64,000 bases of DNA from Halomonas salipaludis (GCF_002286975.1 NZ_NSKB01000012.1:1-64000); one strand, 5' to 3'; shown: positions 1-8,259, numbered from the stretch's first letter. Notes: generated by a model from the letters alone, not told the origin. Made by a program: numbers and translations.

Positions 1-180
1 ATCACCGCCAACCAACCGTTCAGCGCCTGGGACAGCATCTTCCCCGACAGCATGATGGCGGTGGCCGCCATCGACCGGTTGGTGCACCACGCCACGCTGA
101 TGGAGCTGAGCGGGGAAAGCTACCGTAAGCGTGCTTATCAACGTCAATTACAAGGAGGAAAAGCCGGGTCGTCAGACTGA
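1..180 (+). CDS. istB: IstB-like transposition helper ATPase, C-terminal fragment (cut by window edge)
   Basis: The reading frame is open from base 1 to a TGA at 178-180, giving 59 residues. The segment FSAWDSIFPD followed by AAIDRLVHHATLMELSGESYR is the characteristic C-terminal end of IstB, the AAA+ ATPase that assists the IstA transposase of IS21 elements. The Walker motifs would be upstream of the window. The 5' end is missing only because the window starts here; there is no sign that the gene is broken. Confidence 0.85.
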   Translation: MTANQPFSAWDSIFPDSMMAVAAIDRLVHHATLMELSGESYRKRAYQRQLQGGKAGSSD

Positions 181-246
181 CGACAATTACCCCACCCAAC
201 CGGCCATTTTAATTGTCGCCAAGCGGCCAAAGTAGTTGACGTCGCA
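1..246 (+). mobile_element. Right end of an IS21-family insertion sequence (partial)
   Basis: The window opens inside the last gene of an IS21-type element. About 66 bases of non-coding DNA follow the istB stop, and the segment appears to end near GTTGACGTCGCA at about 246, which fits the CA-3' terminus usual for IS21 ends. The left end and istA lie outside the window, so the inverted repeat and target duplication cannot be checked. The exact right boundary is inferred. Confidence 0.6.
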
Positions 247-532
247 TATTCAATACCTTAGCACACCGTCCCAGAGCGATAACGGCGACGTGGCAGAAGG
301 GAGTGTCGACGACTCGATCATGGGAAAAATACCCTCTCGATACCAAGATGGGCGGGGAGGCATTGATCTTGAACGTGTGAGGCTGGACCAGCACGAGGCT
401 CGGCGACAGGTAACTCGGGGGATGATACGACGTATCCAAAAGCGATGGTGGTGACGCTGAGAGCAGAAAGAGCGAAATGCTCATAATGTTTGCAGTACCG
501 TGAAGGTTCACGCCAGGGCTGACCAACGCCCT
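247..532. other. Non-coding stretch between IS21 end and gene remnant
   Basis: No convincing gene is visible. Short open frames on both strands have no recognisable family signature and lack good ribosome-binding sites. It is probably scar DNA left between the insertion sequence and the truncated glutamate-synthase-like remnant. Confidence 0.5.
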
Positions 533-590
533 GCGTAGCGCAGCCGCTGATCAGCGCCATTTCACGTTGCCAGGTAGCGAGGTCTTCCTG
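533..590 (-). pseudogene. Remnant of an FMN-binding glutamate synthase-type gene (C-terminal end only)
   Basis: Read on the minus strand this encodes DLATWQREMALISG, nearly identical to DLATWQREMALLSG at the C-terminus of the intact glutamate-synthase-like protein at 5888-7453. By eye the two DNA stretches (533-590 and 5913-5971) align with about 85% identity and one 1-base gap. Restoring that base continues the match as LRYAG (intact copy VRYAG) before a stop. Nothing upstream of the last ~20 codons survives, since folD begins almost at once. It is a decayed fragment of a paralogue, possibly a GlxD-type gene that once neighboured folD and was lost near the IS21 insertion. That history is inference. 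Confidence 0.7.
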
Positions 591-616
591 ATATTCGTGC
601 TGTGTCGACTGACGGT

Positions 617-1471
617 CTACTCCCCTACACTATGCACATTGTCAGCCGCGTCTACTGTCTGTGAAATCAGGGTTGATATGGTCATCGGCCCCACGCCCCC
701 AGGTACAGGCGTATATGCCGAACATCTTTCTACAACACTGCCCAATTCTATATCACCCACTCCACCCTGGTGGTAGCCGGCATCAATGACGACAGCGCCA
801 TCCTTGATCCAGCTGCCCTTGATGAATTCAGGTTTACCCACCGCCCCCACGACTACGTCTGCATTTTCTATGATTCCAGGAAGCCCTTCCGTCCTTGAGT
901 GGCATATGGTTACCGTAGCGTTGGCATTCAGCAGCATCATTGCCATGGGCTTACCAAGGATAGGACTTCGACCTACGACCACTGCATGCTTGCCGGCGAG
1001 GCTAATACCATAGTGACTGAGTAGCCGCATGACGCCCATGGGGGTGGCAGAGCCGTAGGATTTCTCTGCCATGGACATCCTGCCGAAACCGTGGCAGGTC
1101 ACACCGTCCACATCCTTATGGAGAGCGATTTTGTCGAAGCAGACGCGCTCATCAATTTGCGCTGGAACAGGATGCTGAAGAAGGATTCCGTGTACGTCGG
1201 GGTTGTTGTTTAATTCAGATATTTTTTCCAGCAATTCTTCCGTAGTGGTAGTTTGAGCAAGCTCTATTTTCAGGGATTGCATGCCCACTCTTTCACACGC
1301 ATTGCCCTTCATTCTGACATAGGTTGCCGAAGAGGGGTCATCGCCAACCAATATCGTAGCCAGTATTGGGGCGACTCCATTGTTTCGTTCCTTGATCCTC
1401 GCCACTCGTACGGCCAGCTCGTTCTCGATTTTTTGCGACAGCGCCTTGCCGTCCAATACTACTTTGTTCAA
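617..1471 (-). CDS. folD: Bifunctional methylenetetrahydrofolate dehydrogenase / methenyltetrahydrofolate cyclohydrolase
   Basis: FolD interconverts 5,10-methylene-THF, 5,10-methenyl-THF and 10-formyl-THF in the cytosol, using NADP. At 284 residues it has the normal family length. The catalytic YxxxK motif is present as YVRMK (Y51, K55), the substrate-side motif reads GILLQHPVP where QLPLP is common, KDVDG is intact, and the NADP loop GRSPILGKP and the C-terminal [11 protein letters not shown] signature are all there. It lies just upstream (in its own direction) of the glutamate-synthase remnant. In relatives folD often accompanies one-carbon genes such as purU or glxD, so this may be an accessory folD copy rather than the only one. 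Function is well supported. Confidence 0.95.
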   Translation of the reverse strand: MNKVVLDGKALSQKIENELAVRVARIKERNNGVAPILATILVGDDPSSATYVRMKGNACERVGMQSLKIELAQTTTTEELLEKISELNNNPDVHGILLQHPVPAQIDERVCFDKIALHKDVDGVTCHGFGRMSMAEKSYGSATPMGVMRLLSHYGISLAGKHAVVVGRSPILGKPMAMMLLNANATVTICHSRTEGLPGIIENADVVVGAVGKPEFIKGSWIKDGAVVIDAGYHQGGVGDIELGSVVERCSAYTPVPGGVGPMTISTLISQTVDAADNVHSVGE

Positions 1472-1588
1472 CCTGTCCCCCTCTAAGGCTGGAGCCAGTC
1501 CTCACAGGGCAAGGGACATGCTCCACGCAGTGGCAATGAATGAAAGTGACGATAGGTATCACGATACCACAAGGCAGCCAATGCCTGG

Positions 1589-2068
1589 CTATACGCCCCC
1601 TCCATCCAAGGTGATATCAAAGTGTAGAACGTCTTCCCGGCGACCGAGCTTGCTGTACAAGGCAATTGCCGCTTGGTCTTCCTCGCCGGTATCTGCCTGG
1701 ACGAAGATGGCGTGGGCGCCGCGCCGCGTCCCGATTTGCTTGAGCTGCTCGATCAGGGCAGTGGCAATTCCTTGCCGCCGGTGGACTTCCGCTACCGCCA
1801 GGTCGTAGATGTAGATCTCGCTGCGCGGCTGCTCGAATTTCTTCAGCTCATAAGCCGCCAGCCCACCAACGACCACACCACCCTTCAGTGCAACCAGGGC
1901 GATAAAACCGTCACTCTCGAGCATCTGGCGCATATAGCCGGCATCAGGAGGGCTGCCGGTATAGGTCTCGGGCTGGTCGAATACCTCGCCGAAGGTAGCC
2001 AGGAGCCCATCCATCAGTGCCAGATCATCGGGGGTGAGTTGATGGATTCGATAGTCGCCACTATTCAT
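1589..2068 (-). CDS. AAC(3)-I-like aminoglycoside 3-N-acetyltransferase (GNAT family)
   Basis: This GNAT-fold enzyme closely resembles AAC(3)-I proteins, which transfer acetyl from acetyl-CoA to the 3-amino group of gentamicin-type aminoglycosides. The stretch KFEQPRSEIYIYDLAV is an AAC(3)-I hallmark. It is followed by the acetyl-CoA loop HRRQGIATALI and by LGRREDVLHFDI near the C-terminus. The ATG at 2068 is chosen because GAGAGG precedes it at good spacing; an ATG nine codons further upstream has no clear site. The product is 159 residues, as expected for the family. It sits in an accessory gene patch. Family assignment is strong, but actual drug range is unknown and the natural substrate may differ. 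Confidence 0.85.
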   Translation of the reverse strand: MNSGDYRIHQLTPDDLALMDGLLATFGEVFDQPETYTGSPPDAGYMRQMLESDGFIALVALKGGVVVGGLAAYELKKFEQPRSEIYIYDLAVAEVHRRQGIATALIEQLKQIGTRRGAHAIFVQADTGEEDQAAIALYSKLGRREDVLHFDITLDGGGV

Positions 2069-2128
2069 TCGATAGTCCTCTCGCGAGCTAGTCATTATGT
2101 CATTTATTGTTGTTATTCACGAAGACGC

Positions 2129-2144
2129 CAACCCGTATGGGTTG
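2129..2144. promoter_or_regulatory. Perfect palindrome upstream of the AAC(3)-I-like gene
   Basis: CAACCC-GTAT-GGGTTG is a perfect 6-bp inverted repeat about 60 bp upstream of the acetyltransferase start. It has operator-like geometry, but no regulator is identifiable. It could equally be a small hairpin downstream of the SRPBCC gene. Confidence 0.3.
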
Positions 2145-2275
2145 ATCATGCGCCCTTATGGATGGCACTGATTGATACACGTCTCCTCCTTTTGCACATA
2201 AGGCTGACAAAACAGAAAGCTTTATAGTAGAAGCGAAGCCGCAGCAAGCAAAAACTATTGCTGTGCTTTGACCGG

Positions 2276-2749
2276 TTATTTCGCACCTTCGCGAGCACGT
2301 CGCTCTGCTTCGATTTTCAGCGCTGTTACGCTCCTTTGCAGTGATGCAGTCAGCATCCTCTGCATCGGGCCTGCAAAGACCAGCACGAGCCTCCCGTCGA
2401 AAGACTCTTCCGTGCGTACACGCGTGCCCTCGCCCTCTGCCTCAAACACCCACGTGTGGACAGCACGAATGCCGAGTGGCGCACGTCCAGTCCAGCCAAT
2501 CATTCGCCCCGAGTCGACTGCCTGGAGCGTCGATGCGATCGGCACACCGCCCGCTTTCCATCGGAACCTCTCCCCAGGCGCAAGAGTCCCGCTGAAATGG
2601 ATAGATGTCACGTCTGCGTTCCACTCCGGCCACGTTAAAAGGTTCGTTTTCACCGCCCATACCAATGATGATGGGGCATCAACATACGCCTCGGCTGAGG
2701 CGATAACTGATGCATCACGATTGATCTCCACAGAAATAACCTCGATCAC
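2276..2749 (-). CDS. SRPBCC (START/polyketide-cyclase-like) family protein
   Basis: The 157-residue product has the layout of the SRPBCC ligand-binding fold: an N-terminal strand (ASAEAYVDAPSSLVW), WPEWNADV after the first helices, a central sheet with GERFRWKAGG and GRMIGWTGRA, and a long C-terminal helix. Such proteins bind hydrophobic ligands or act as small cyclases or coenzyme-Q-type chaperones; no specific ligand can be named. The first possible start is a GTG at 2749 directly after an in-frame stop with no clear Shine-Dalgarno. A GTG six codons in, preceded by GAGG, is a credible alternative. It belongs to the accessory patch with the acetyltransferases. Confidence 0.75.
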   Translation of the reverse strand: MIEVISVEINRDASVIASAEAYVDAPSSLVWAVKTNLLTWPEWNADVTSIHFSGTLAPGERFRWKAGGVPIASTLQAVDSGRMIGWTGRAPLGIRAVHTWVFEAEGEGTRVRTEESFDGRLVLVFAGPMQRMLTASLQRSVTALKIEAERRAREGAK

Positions 2750-2784
2750 TTAGATGCCAAGTATCGCGTGGCATGACGCTACAC

Positions 2785-3285
2785 TCAGCTACTGGTACGT
2801 TGCATTTCCTGACGATACAGCTCTAAGTCCAACCCCAAGAACTTAGTTCCTGGGACTGGATTGTTCGTCACCGGCGGATGCTTAGCGAATCCATATGATT
2901 TGTACAATTTCAAGGCTGTCTTGAACTCAGGGAGAACATCAAGACATATTTTTTTGTAACCGCTAGTGATGGCTTCTTTCAATATTCTGTCAACTAGCTT
3001 GGCACCCAAATTACTTCCACGCGCACTGGGGCGGATATAAACTCGTTTCATTTCACAAGCCGTGTCATCCAACTTTCTAAATGCCGCGCACCCAACCGGG
3101 CTATCGTTTTTCTTCAACAAGAAAATCTTAGATTCTTCAGAGCCATACTTATCCGGCAATCTATCGAACTCCTCCTCATTATTCTGAAAAGAGAGATCCG
3201 CAGAAGTACTATTCACATACTCATGGTATAGGTCAAGAACGTCGCTCAAGTCAGCCGGAAAAACTGCTCTTTCTATTTTATACAA
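2785..3285 (-). CDS. GNAT family N-acetyltransferase
   Basis: The 166-residue protein has the GNAT order: an N-terminal helix pair, the central strand CEMKRVYIRPSARG, the acetyl-CoA binding segment GSNLGAKLVDRIL (R/N-x-x-G-x-G/A type), then KKICLDVLPEF and the LYKSYGF motif of the C-terminal part. The substrate is unknown. The likely start is a TTG, unusual but preceded by an excellent Shine-Dalgarno (GGAGGGGGAG), and no ATG lies nearby. The gene is visibly richer in A+T than most of the window, consistent with recent acquisition of the 1.5-5 kb patch. Confidence 0.8.
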   Translation of the reverse strand: MYKIERAVFPADLSDVLDLYHEYVNSTSADLSFQNNEEEFDRLPDKYGSEESKIFLLKKNDSPVGCAAFRKLDDTACEMKRVYIRPSARGSNLGAKLVDRILKEAITSGYKKICLDVLPEFKTALKLYKSYGFAKHPPVTNNPVPGTKFLGLDLELYRQEMQRTSS

Positions 3286-3361
3286 CTCCCCCTCCTACCT
3301 GTCAGGACATTAAATCATGTGAATTATAGCGGAGAAAACCAGCAGCCTCACACTAAAACAT

Positions 3362-3826
3362 CTATACATTTGCAGATGTTCTTATTTTTTCAGCGAGCTC
3401 GGCAAGTACGACATCGTCTGCTCGCTTGTAATCATGAGACGAGATATAGCCTTCATAGTTTTCAAAGTATTTATCTAAACTAGAAGCAATCGGCTTGAAC
3501 TCATGACTGCCACCCGTACCATGCATCGGAAATAGCTTAGCATGCAGGTGATCCACTCCGTATCCTTCAAAGATCATGCCCGTTCGAGCGACGCCATCAA
3601 GAGCATTATCGAGTAGGGTGCCGACTCGCTTCGCTGCTAATACCAGTGCAGACACCACCTCATCTTCCTGAGCAAACAGGTAGCTCTCGGTATGCTGCTT
3701 TGGAATGACTACCGAGAATCCAGGCGTATTCGGAAAGATTGACAGGAAAGCCAAATGATCTGGGCCCTCCCATATCTTGTGGCACGGGGCTTTGCCGCTT
3801 ACAATATTGCAAAAAATACAGTTCAT
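3362..3826 (-). CDS. HIT-family (histidine triad) nucleotide hydrolase-like protein
   Basis: HIT proteins hydrolyse or transfer nucleotidyl groups. This 154-residue protein starts MNCIFCNIVSGKAP with a CxxC pair (C3, C6) that in many HIT proteins helps bind zinc. It also has FSVVIPKQH and the active-site stretch VDHLHAKLFPMHGT. The triad is incomplete: H93 and H95 are present but the third position is K97. The surrounding GYGVDHLHAKLFPMH context appears typical of a particular HIT subfamily, so this is probably a lineage trait and not decay. H95 would be the nucleophile by analogy with HINT1. It is moderately AT-rich like its neighbours, and the substrate is unknown. Confidence 0.85.
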   Translation of the reverse strand: MNCIFCNIVSGKAPCHKIWEGPDHLAFLSIFPNTPGFSVVIPKQHTESYLFAQEDEVVSALVLAAKRVGTLLDNALDGVARTGMIFEGYGVDHLHAKLFPMHGTGGSHEFKPIASSLDKYFENYEGYISSHDYKRADDVVLAELAEKIRTSANV

Positions 3827-4067
3827 ATTCGTCTCTATATCTGTAATGTATAACGACGTCCGACATGTTAGGTAGTCAAGACGACTACAAGCTACCCGCT
3901 TGATAAGCGAGGGGAGGCAGCATTAGACTCAGTCAGGAAGGCAGCAATGTAAACACGTATTATTCACTGGAGGGAACCTCTCCGGACACCCTGGATCCTA
4001 CCCTTGCCGATGTTCAGCTTGGCGCTTTCATTATCACTGAAGATATCTTTCACTTCCTAGCCTCGCT

Positions 4068-4985
4068 TCACCTGGACTTTTCACCGACCCTAATCTGATC
4101 AACTGTCGAAGTAGCCCCACCACACACCACAACCAGGATATTGCTAAAACTCTTAAGTTCTGGTGAATTCTCATATACCACTGCCAGGCTTGCACCGCAG
4201 GCTGGTTCGACCAATATGCGATGATCGTCAAGAAAACGCTCGCAAGCAGACAGTGCGCTTTGATCGGATACCACGACACTGCGGACTGGGTGGTCTTTAG
4301 ACCATTGAAAGGCTTGCTCACAAACACGCTTGGCACCAAGCGAGGTGGCGATGCTCGTTATCTGTTCCAGCTCTACCGTATGGCCAGCTCTTACGGCTGA
4401 GTTAAATGAGGCGGCGCCCATCGTTTCTACAGCTAGAACGGGAATATCACTCCATCCATTGCGATGTAGCCCTTCAATCACGCCAGACAGTAAACCACCG
4501 CCGCCGACGGAGAGTACAACTGCATCTGGCTTAAGGCCGGAGCGAAAAACCTCATCAATTAGCGTCGCGTGACCTTGCCAAAGCAATGGGTCATCAAAGG
4601 GATGAAGAAATGCATCTGATACGTCGATCAACGATTGTGCAAAGGCGTTGGCTTCTTGCCAAGAGGTACCGTGCACGATGACCTGCGCTTTCTCCAACTG
4701 TAGAAGCTCCTTAGCTCTTTCAGTAGTGGTTTCAGGCACCACAACCGTTACCGGAACACCTAAACGTCGGCCAGCGTAGGCAACAGCCAAGCCAGCATTT
4801 CCTCCAGAGGAGGAAATGAATCTACGAGCACCTCGAGAAAGGCAGGTCTCACACGCATAACCAATGCCCCGAATCTTGAATGAACCAGATGGTTGCAACG
4901 CGTCGAGTTTAAGCCAGACGGAACGCCCCGAGGTAACGCTCATCGTGCAGGATTCAATTAGTGGCGTTTCAATGTGTAGTGTCAT
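4068..4985 (-). CDS. PLP-dependent serine/threonine dehydratase, SDS-like
   Basis: This fold-type II PLP enzyme resembles the eukaryotic-type L-serine/L-threonine dehydratases that deaminate serine to pyruvate or threonine to 2-oxobutyrate. The Schiff-base lysine is in PSGSFKIRG (K37 from the chosen start). The substrate loop is SSSGGNAG, the PLP phosphate-binding loop is SVGGGGLLSG, and the C-terminal CGGATS contacts the pyridine nitrogen. The product has about 305 residues and no C-terminal ACT domain, as in the SDS/SDSL group. The ATG at 4985 is preferred because the protein then begins at the conserved LHIETPLI and GGGG precedes it; an ATG 12 codons upstream is possible. It stands alone in a 1.5-kb region with no operon partner. 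Confidence 0.85.
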   Translation of the reverse strand: MTLHIETPLIESCTMSVTSGRSVWLKLDALQPSGSFKIRGIGYACETCLSRGARRFISSSGGNAGLAVAYAGRRLGVPVTVVVPETTTERAKELLQLEKAQVIVHGTSWQEANAFAQSLIDVSDAFLHPFDDPLLWQGHATLIDEVFRSGLKPDAVVLSVGGGGLLSGVIEGLHRNGWSDIPVLAVETMGAASFNSAVRAGHTVELEQITSIATSLGAKRVCEQAFQWSKDHPVRSVVVSDQSALSACERFLDDHRILVEPACGASLAVVYENSPELKSFSNILVVVCGGATSTVDQIRVGEKSR

Positions 4986-5396
4986 AAATCCCCATATCTC
5001 TTCCAGCCCGTGCGGCTTCATAGTGAAGGCGAAGCGGCTGCATTCGTTGCTTCATACGCTTCCATGGAGTGGACCACTCCAATAGCAAGAGTGCCGAGAG
5101 TTAAACACCAGTCCATGTGGCCGAGCACGCTACCGCCCCTACCCTGCACGATACGATGGCGACCGCCATCCATGCGATAGTCGCTGTGCTGCTTGTAGTC
5201 GCTACTCTCTCTACCTTTTGCCCCGCCATCCTCAGCGGCCTTAGGCCAAGAATAAACAGGGCTGGCTTCGGTTGCAAAACAGCCAAACACGAAGATGCCA
5301 ATCCAATGGGCAAGTATGGCGCGATTGGTACTCCGTGTTTTGCGCTACCCGCCATACTGTTGGTGAGGCATTGCGTATCATAAGAGGAGGTGCGTC
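4986..5396. other. Intergenic region upstream of serine dehydratase and GFA genes
   Basis: This 411-bp divergent region probably contains both promoters. A plus-strand frame at 5117-5383 contains one hydrophobic stretch but has no ribosome-binding site or recognisable family, and I do not call it. No repeats or strong hairpins were seen. Confidence 0.45.
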
Positions 5397-5831
5397 ATGG
5401 CCAGCGAGCCGAGCTATCAGGGGAGCTGCATTTGCGGCGCTGTTCGTTTTACCGTTCAGGGCGAACCGGTCGCCATGGGCTATTGCCACTGTGAATCTTG
5501 CCGACGCTGGTCGGCCGGCCCGGTGAACGCCTTCAGTCTCTGGAAACCCGAGGCAGTAAGCGTTACCCAGGGTGCCGACAAAATCGGCAGTTACAACAAG
5601 ACGCCAGGCAGCACTCGTCAGTGGTGCCGGGACTGTGGCGGGCACGTCTTCACCGACCATCCGGAGCTAGGGTTGATCGATGTCTACGCCGCCGTAATGC
5701 CGGATTTTCCTTTTTCTCCCGGCATCCATGTGCATTACCAGGAGACCGTGCTGCACCTTCAAGACGGCCTGCCCAAGATGCGCGATGTCCCCAAGGAGAT
5801 GGGCGGTTCGGGGGAGCATCTCCCGGAGTAG
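5397..5831 (+). CDS. GFA-family (glutathione-dependent formaldehyde-activating-like) zinc protein
   Basis: The 144-residue protein has the GFA/CENP-V zinc scaffold: CIC near the N-terminus (C11, C13), CHCESC (C30, C32, C35), and CRDC (C77, C80) before GGHVF. These cysteines would bind two zinc ions. The founding member helps form S-hydroxymethylglutathione, but most GFA proteins have unknown roles, so a formaldehyde function is not assumed. The start is firm: GAGGAGG precedes the ATG. The gene converges on the CDGSH/glutamate-synthase fusion across a short hairpin. Confidence 0.85.
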   Translation: MASEPSYQGSCICGAVRFTVQGEPVAMGYCHCESCRRWSAGPVNAFSLWKPEAVSVTQGADKIGSYNKTPGSTRQWCRDCGGHVFTDHPELGLIDVYAAVMPDFPFSPGIHVHYQETVLHLQDGLPKMRDVPKEMGGSGEHLPE

Positions 5832-5865
5832 GTGACACGGCGCTTGCTCTGCGCCGCGCTACCTA
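5829..5865. terminator. Hairpin between two convergent genes
   Basis: The nested inverted repeat has an outer TAGGT/ACCTA stem and an inner CGGCGC/GCGCCG stem around TTGCTCT. It overlaps the GFA stop and lies just past the end of the opposing gene. There is no T-tract, so it is a possible bidirectional terminator only. Confidence 0.4.
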
Positions 5866-5887
5866 TCCGAGGCGTAGTTAGTTGCGC

Positions 5888-7453
5888 TCAGGATGTCGGA
5901 GGCATCACACCGGCATAGCGCACGCCGCTGAGCAGCGCCATCTCGCGCTGCCAGGTGGCGAGGTCCCCCTGGTTGAACTGGTGGAGGGCGTCGTGACCAC
6001 AGGCGCGGGCCATCACCTGCATCAGCTCGATGGAGGCGCCAAAGAAGGTCTTGAGGCGCTCTGCCGAGGCATCCACGTCGAGGCGCTTGCGCAGGTCTTC
6101 GCGCTGGGTGGCGATACCCGCCGGGCAGTTGTTGGTGTTGCAGATGCGGGCGCCTACGCAGCCGATCGCCTGGATGGCGCTATTGGAGAGCGCGATGCCG
6201 TCGGCGCCCAGCGCCATGGCCTTGACGAAGTCGATCGGCACACGCAGGCCGCCGGTGATGATCAGCGTGACCCGGCCGCTGGCCTTCTGCTCGTCGAGGT
6301 AGCGACGCGCCCGGGCCTGGGCGGGGATGGTCGGCACCGAGATATGGTCGCGGAACATCGTCGGGGCGGCCCCGGTGGCGCCACCGCGGCCGTCGAGGAT
6401 GATGTAGTCGGCGCTGGCGTCCAGCGCGAACTGGATGTCGCGCTCGATATGATTGGCGCTGAGTTTGAAGCCCACCGGCACGCCACCGGTCACTTCGCGC
6501 ACGCGGTCGGCGAAGCGCTTGAAGTCGCCCACGCTGGAAAGGTCCTCGAAGGTCGGTGGCGAGACCGATGGTTCACCGGCGGTGATGTGGCGTACTTCGG
6601 CGATCTTGGCGGTGTTCTTGTTGCCGGGCAGGTGGCCGCCGGTACCGGTCTTGGCGCCCTGGCCGCCCTTGAAGTGGAAGGCCTGGATTTTCTCCAGCAG
6701 CGCTTCGCTGTAGCCGAACTTGGCGCTGGCCAGTTCATAGAAGTAGCGCGAGTTCTCAGCCTGCTCTTCGGGTAGCATGCCGCCCTCCCCGGAGCAGATG
6801 CCGGTACCGGCCATCTCGGCGCCTTTGGCCAGGGCGACCTTGGCCTCCTGGGAGAGCGCGCCGAAGCTCATATCGGAAACGAACAGCGGGATCTTGAGGG
6901 TCAGCGGCTTCTTGGCCTCGGGACCGATCACCAGTTGGGTATCCACCGCAGCGTCTTCCATCAGCGGCTTGGTGGCCATTTGCGCCACCATCAGCTGCAG
7001 GTCATCCCAGTGCGGCAGGGTGTGACGCGGCACGCCCATGGCGGTTATCGGGCCGTGGTGGCCAACGCCCTTGGTGCCCTCCTTGGCGAGCTGGTGGATG
7101 AACTCCACGGTGGGCTCTTCTTGGCTGGCCTTGGGCTCAGGCTGGCCACCGCTGCTCTTCTGCTCGGCGGCGGCGTCCTTGCTTTTGGGACTCTCCTGGC
7201 CTACGTCATCGTCGCTGAACTGCTTGTGGGTACCATCGCAGTACGGCGCGTCCCGGGTGTGCTTGCACTGGCAGAGAAAGGCGTCGCCGTCCTTATCGGC
7301 CTTGAACATCTTGGGCGTGATGCCGGTGCCGCTGTGGGAGCCGTCGCAGAACGGCTGGTCGCTGGAGCGTCCGCACATGCAGAACGCATACTCCTCACCT
7401 TTGTTCAGGCTTACTTTAGTGGGCTTGTTCGCCGCGATGATGGGTTGGCTCAT
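5888..7453 (-). CDS. Tandem CDGSH iron-sulfur domain fused to FMN-binding glutamate synthase domain
   Basis: This 521-residue cytosolic protein combines two modules. Residues 20-76 hold two CDGSH [2Fe-2S] motifs: C25, C27, C36, H40 and C61, C63, C72, H76. A low-complexity linker (about 80-115, KSKDAAAEQKSSGG-type) joins them to a glutamate synthase FMN domain. That domain has FVSDMSFGALS, GEGGMLPEE, GGQGAKTGTGG, ILDGRGGATGAAP and the [3Fe-4S] ligands C432-x5-C438-x4-C443 (CNTNNCP). The glutaminase and ferredoxin domains of true GOGAT are absent, so it is a GltB2-like oxidoreductase of unknown substrate. The CDGSH part could pass electrons to FMN. It has a clear CGGAG ribosome-binding site. 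A decayed paralogue end lies at 533-590. Confidence 0.9.
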   Translation of the reverse strand: MSQPIIAANKPTKVSLNKGEEYAFCMCGRSSDQPFCDGSHSGTGITPKMFKADKDGDAFLCQCKHTRDAPYCDGTHKQFSDDDVGQESPKSKDAAAEQKSSGGQPEPKASQEEPTVEFIHQLAKEGTKGVGHHGPITAMGVPRHTLPHWDDLQLMVAQMATKPLMEDAAVDTQLVIGPEAKKPLTLKIPLFVSDMSFGALSQEAKVALAKGAEMAGTGICSGEGGMLPEEQAENSRYFYELASAKFGYSEALLEKIQAFHFKGGQGAKTGTGGHLPGNKNTAKIAEVRHITAGEPSVSPPTFEDLSSVGDFKRFADRVREVTGGVPVGFKLSANHIERDIQFALDASADYIILDGRGGATGAAPTMFRDHISVPTIPAQARARRYLDEQKASGRVTLIITGGLRVPIDFVKAMALGADGIALSNSAIQAIGCVGARICNTNNCPAGIATQREDLRKRLDVDASAERLKTFFGASIELMQVMARACGHDALHQFNQGDLATWQREMALLSGVRYAGVMPPTS

Positions 7454-7668
7454 GGGGACTCCGTGTTGTGGTTATTGGCGCGAGCCGGGTGTCAGGCCCG
7501 GCGCGTGGCGCTATTCGTCAACGGTCGTTGCCACTCTCCATTGAGCTAGCCTAGAGGGTTTTGTTCAATCACGCCGAGCCAACGGCTGTGATGGATACCT
7601 CAATTTCGTTCAATATCGGTCGGCGCCGTCACGGCAGACTCCTGACACTGTGTTCCAGGAGACGAACG

Positions 7669-8259
7669 ATGAACCTTGCCATGATCCTGCCAATGTCGGC
7701 CTTTGCCCTGGCCGCGTCCATTTCACCGGGACCGGTGAACCTGGTGTGCCTCAGCAGCGGTACTCGCTACCCCATCTCACGTGGGCTGGTCTTCGTTACC
7801 GGCGCCACCCTGGGCTTCGTTGTTCTGTTCCTCGCCGTGGGCCTCGGGCTCTACTCACTGCTGACGATGGTGCCAGGGCTGAAGGACGCCCTACGCTGGG
7901 CCGGCGTAGCATTTCTACTCTATCTAAGCGTGCAGCTGTTCCGCGATGATGGTCATCTGCCGGAGGGCGATGCTCAGCGAGCCCCCGGGTTTCTAGCCGG
8001 CGCGCTGATGCAGTGGCTCAACCCCAAGGCCTGGCTGGCGTCGGCCTCCGGCATCGGTGCCTACACCGGCGGCGATGTCGGTCTGCTGTGGCTGTTCGCC
8101 GCCCTCTATCTGCCCATCTGCTGGCTTTCGCTGGGTAGCTGGGTCTATGTCGGTGCCTTTCTACGCCGCTACGTGCAGCGCCCTGGCGTCCTGGTCGCCG
8201 TCAACCGGGGGCTGGCGGTGCTGCTAGCGGTCAGCTGCGTCTATCTCTTATTCGAGTAA
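7669..8259 (+). CDS. LysE/RhtB-family amino acid exporter
   Basis: The 196-residue inner-membrane protein starts MNLAMILPMSAFALAASISPGPVN, the RhtB/LysE hallmark of a first helix followed by SPGP. It then has GATLGFVVLFLAVG, further hydrophobic segments and MQWLNPKAWL, the second conserved motif. About six helices are expected. These carriers export amino acids or related metabolites; the substrate is unknown. The ATG at 7669 is chosen because AGGAG lies 7 nt upstream. It converges on an AraC regulator with a 12-bp 3' overlap, a common pairing in which the regulator may control the exporter. Confidence 0.88.
   Translation: MNLAMILPMSAFALAASISPGPVNLVCLSSGTRYPISRGLVFVTGATLGFVVLFLAVGLGLYSLLTMVPGLKDALRWAGVAFLLYLSVQLFRDDGHLPEGDAQRAPGFLAGALMQWLNPKAWLASASGIGAYTGGDVGLLWLFAALYLPICWLSLGSWVYVGAFLRRYVQRPGVLVAVNRGLAVLLAVSCVYLLFE

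Noticed and set aside
3840-3900. Possible integron attC site (GTATAAC ... GTTAGGT) near the HIT gene
   Set aside because: The core boxes do not fit RYYYAAC/GTTRRRY well and are only about 20 bp apart, far short of a real attC. No integrase is present.
5117-5383. 88-codon frame with one hydrophobic stretch between serine dehydratase and GFA genes
   Set aside because: No ribosome-binding site, no recognisable family, and it overlaps other equally long frames on the opposite strand.
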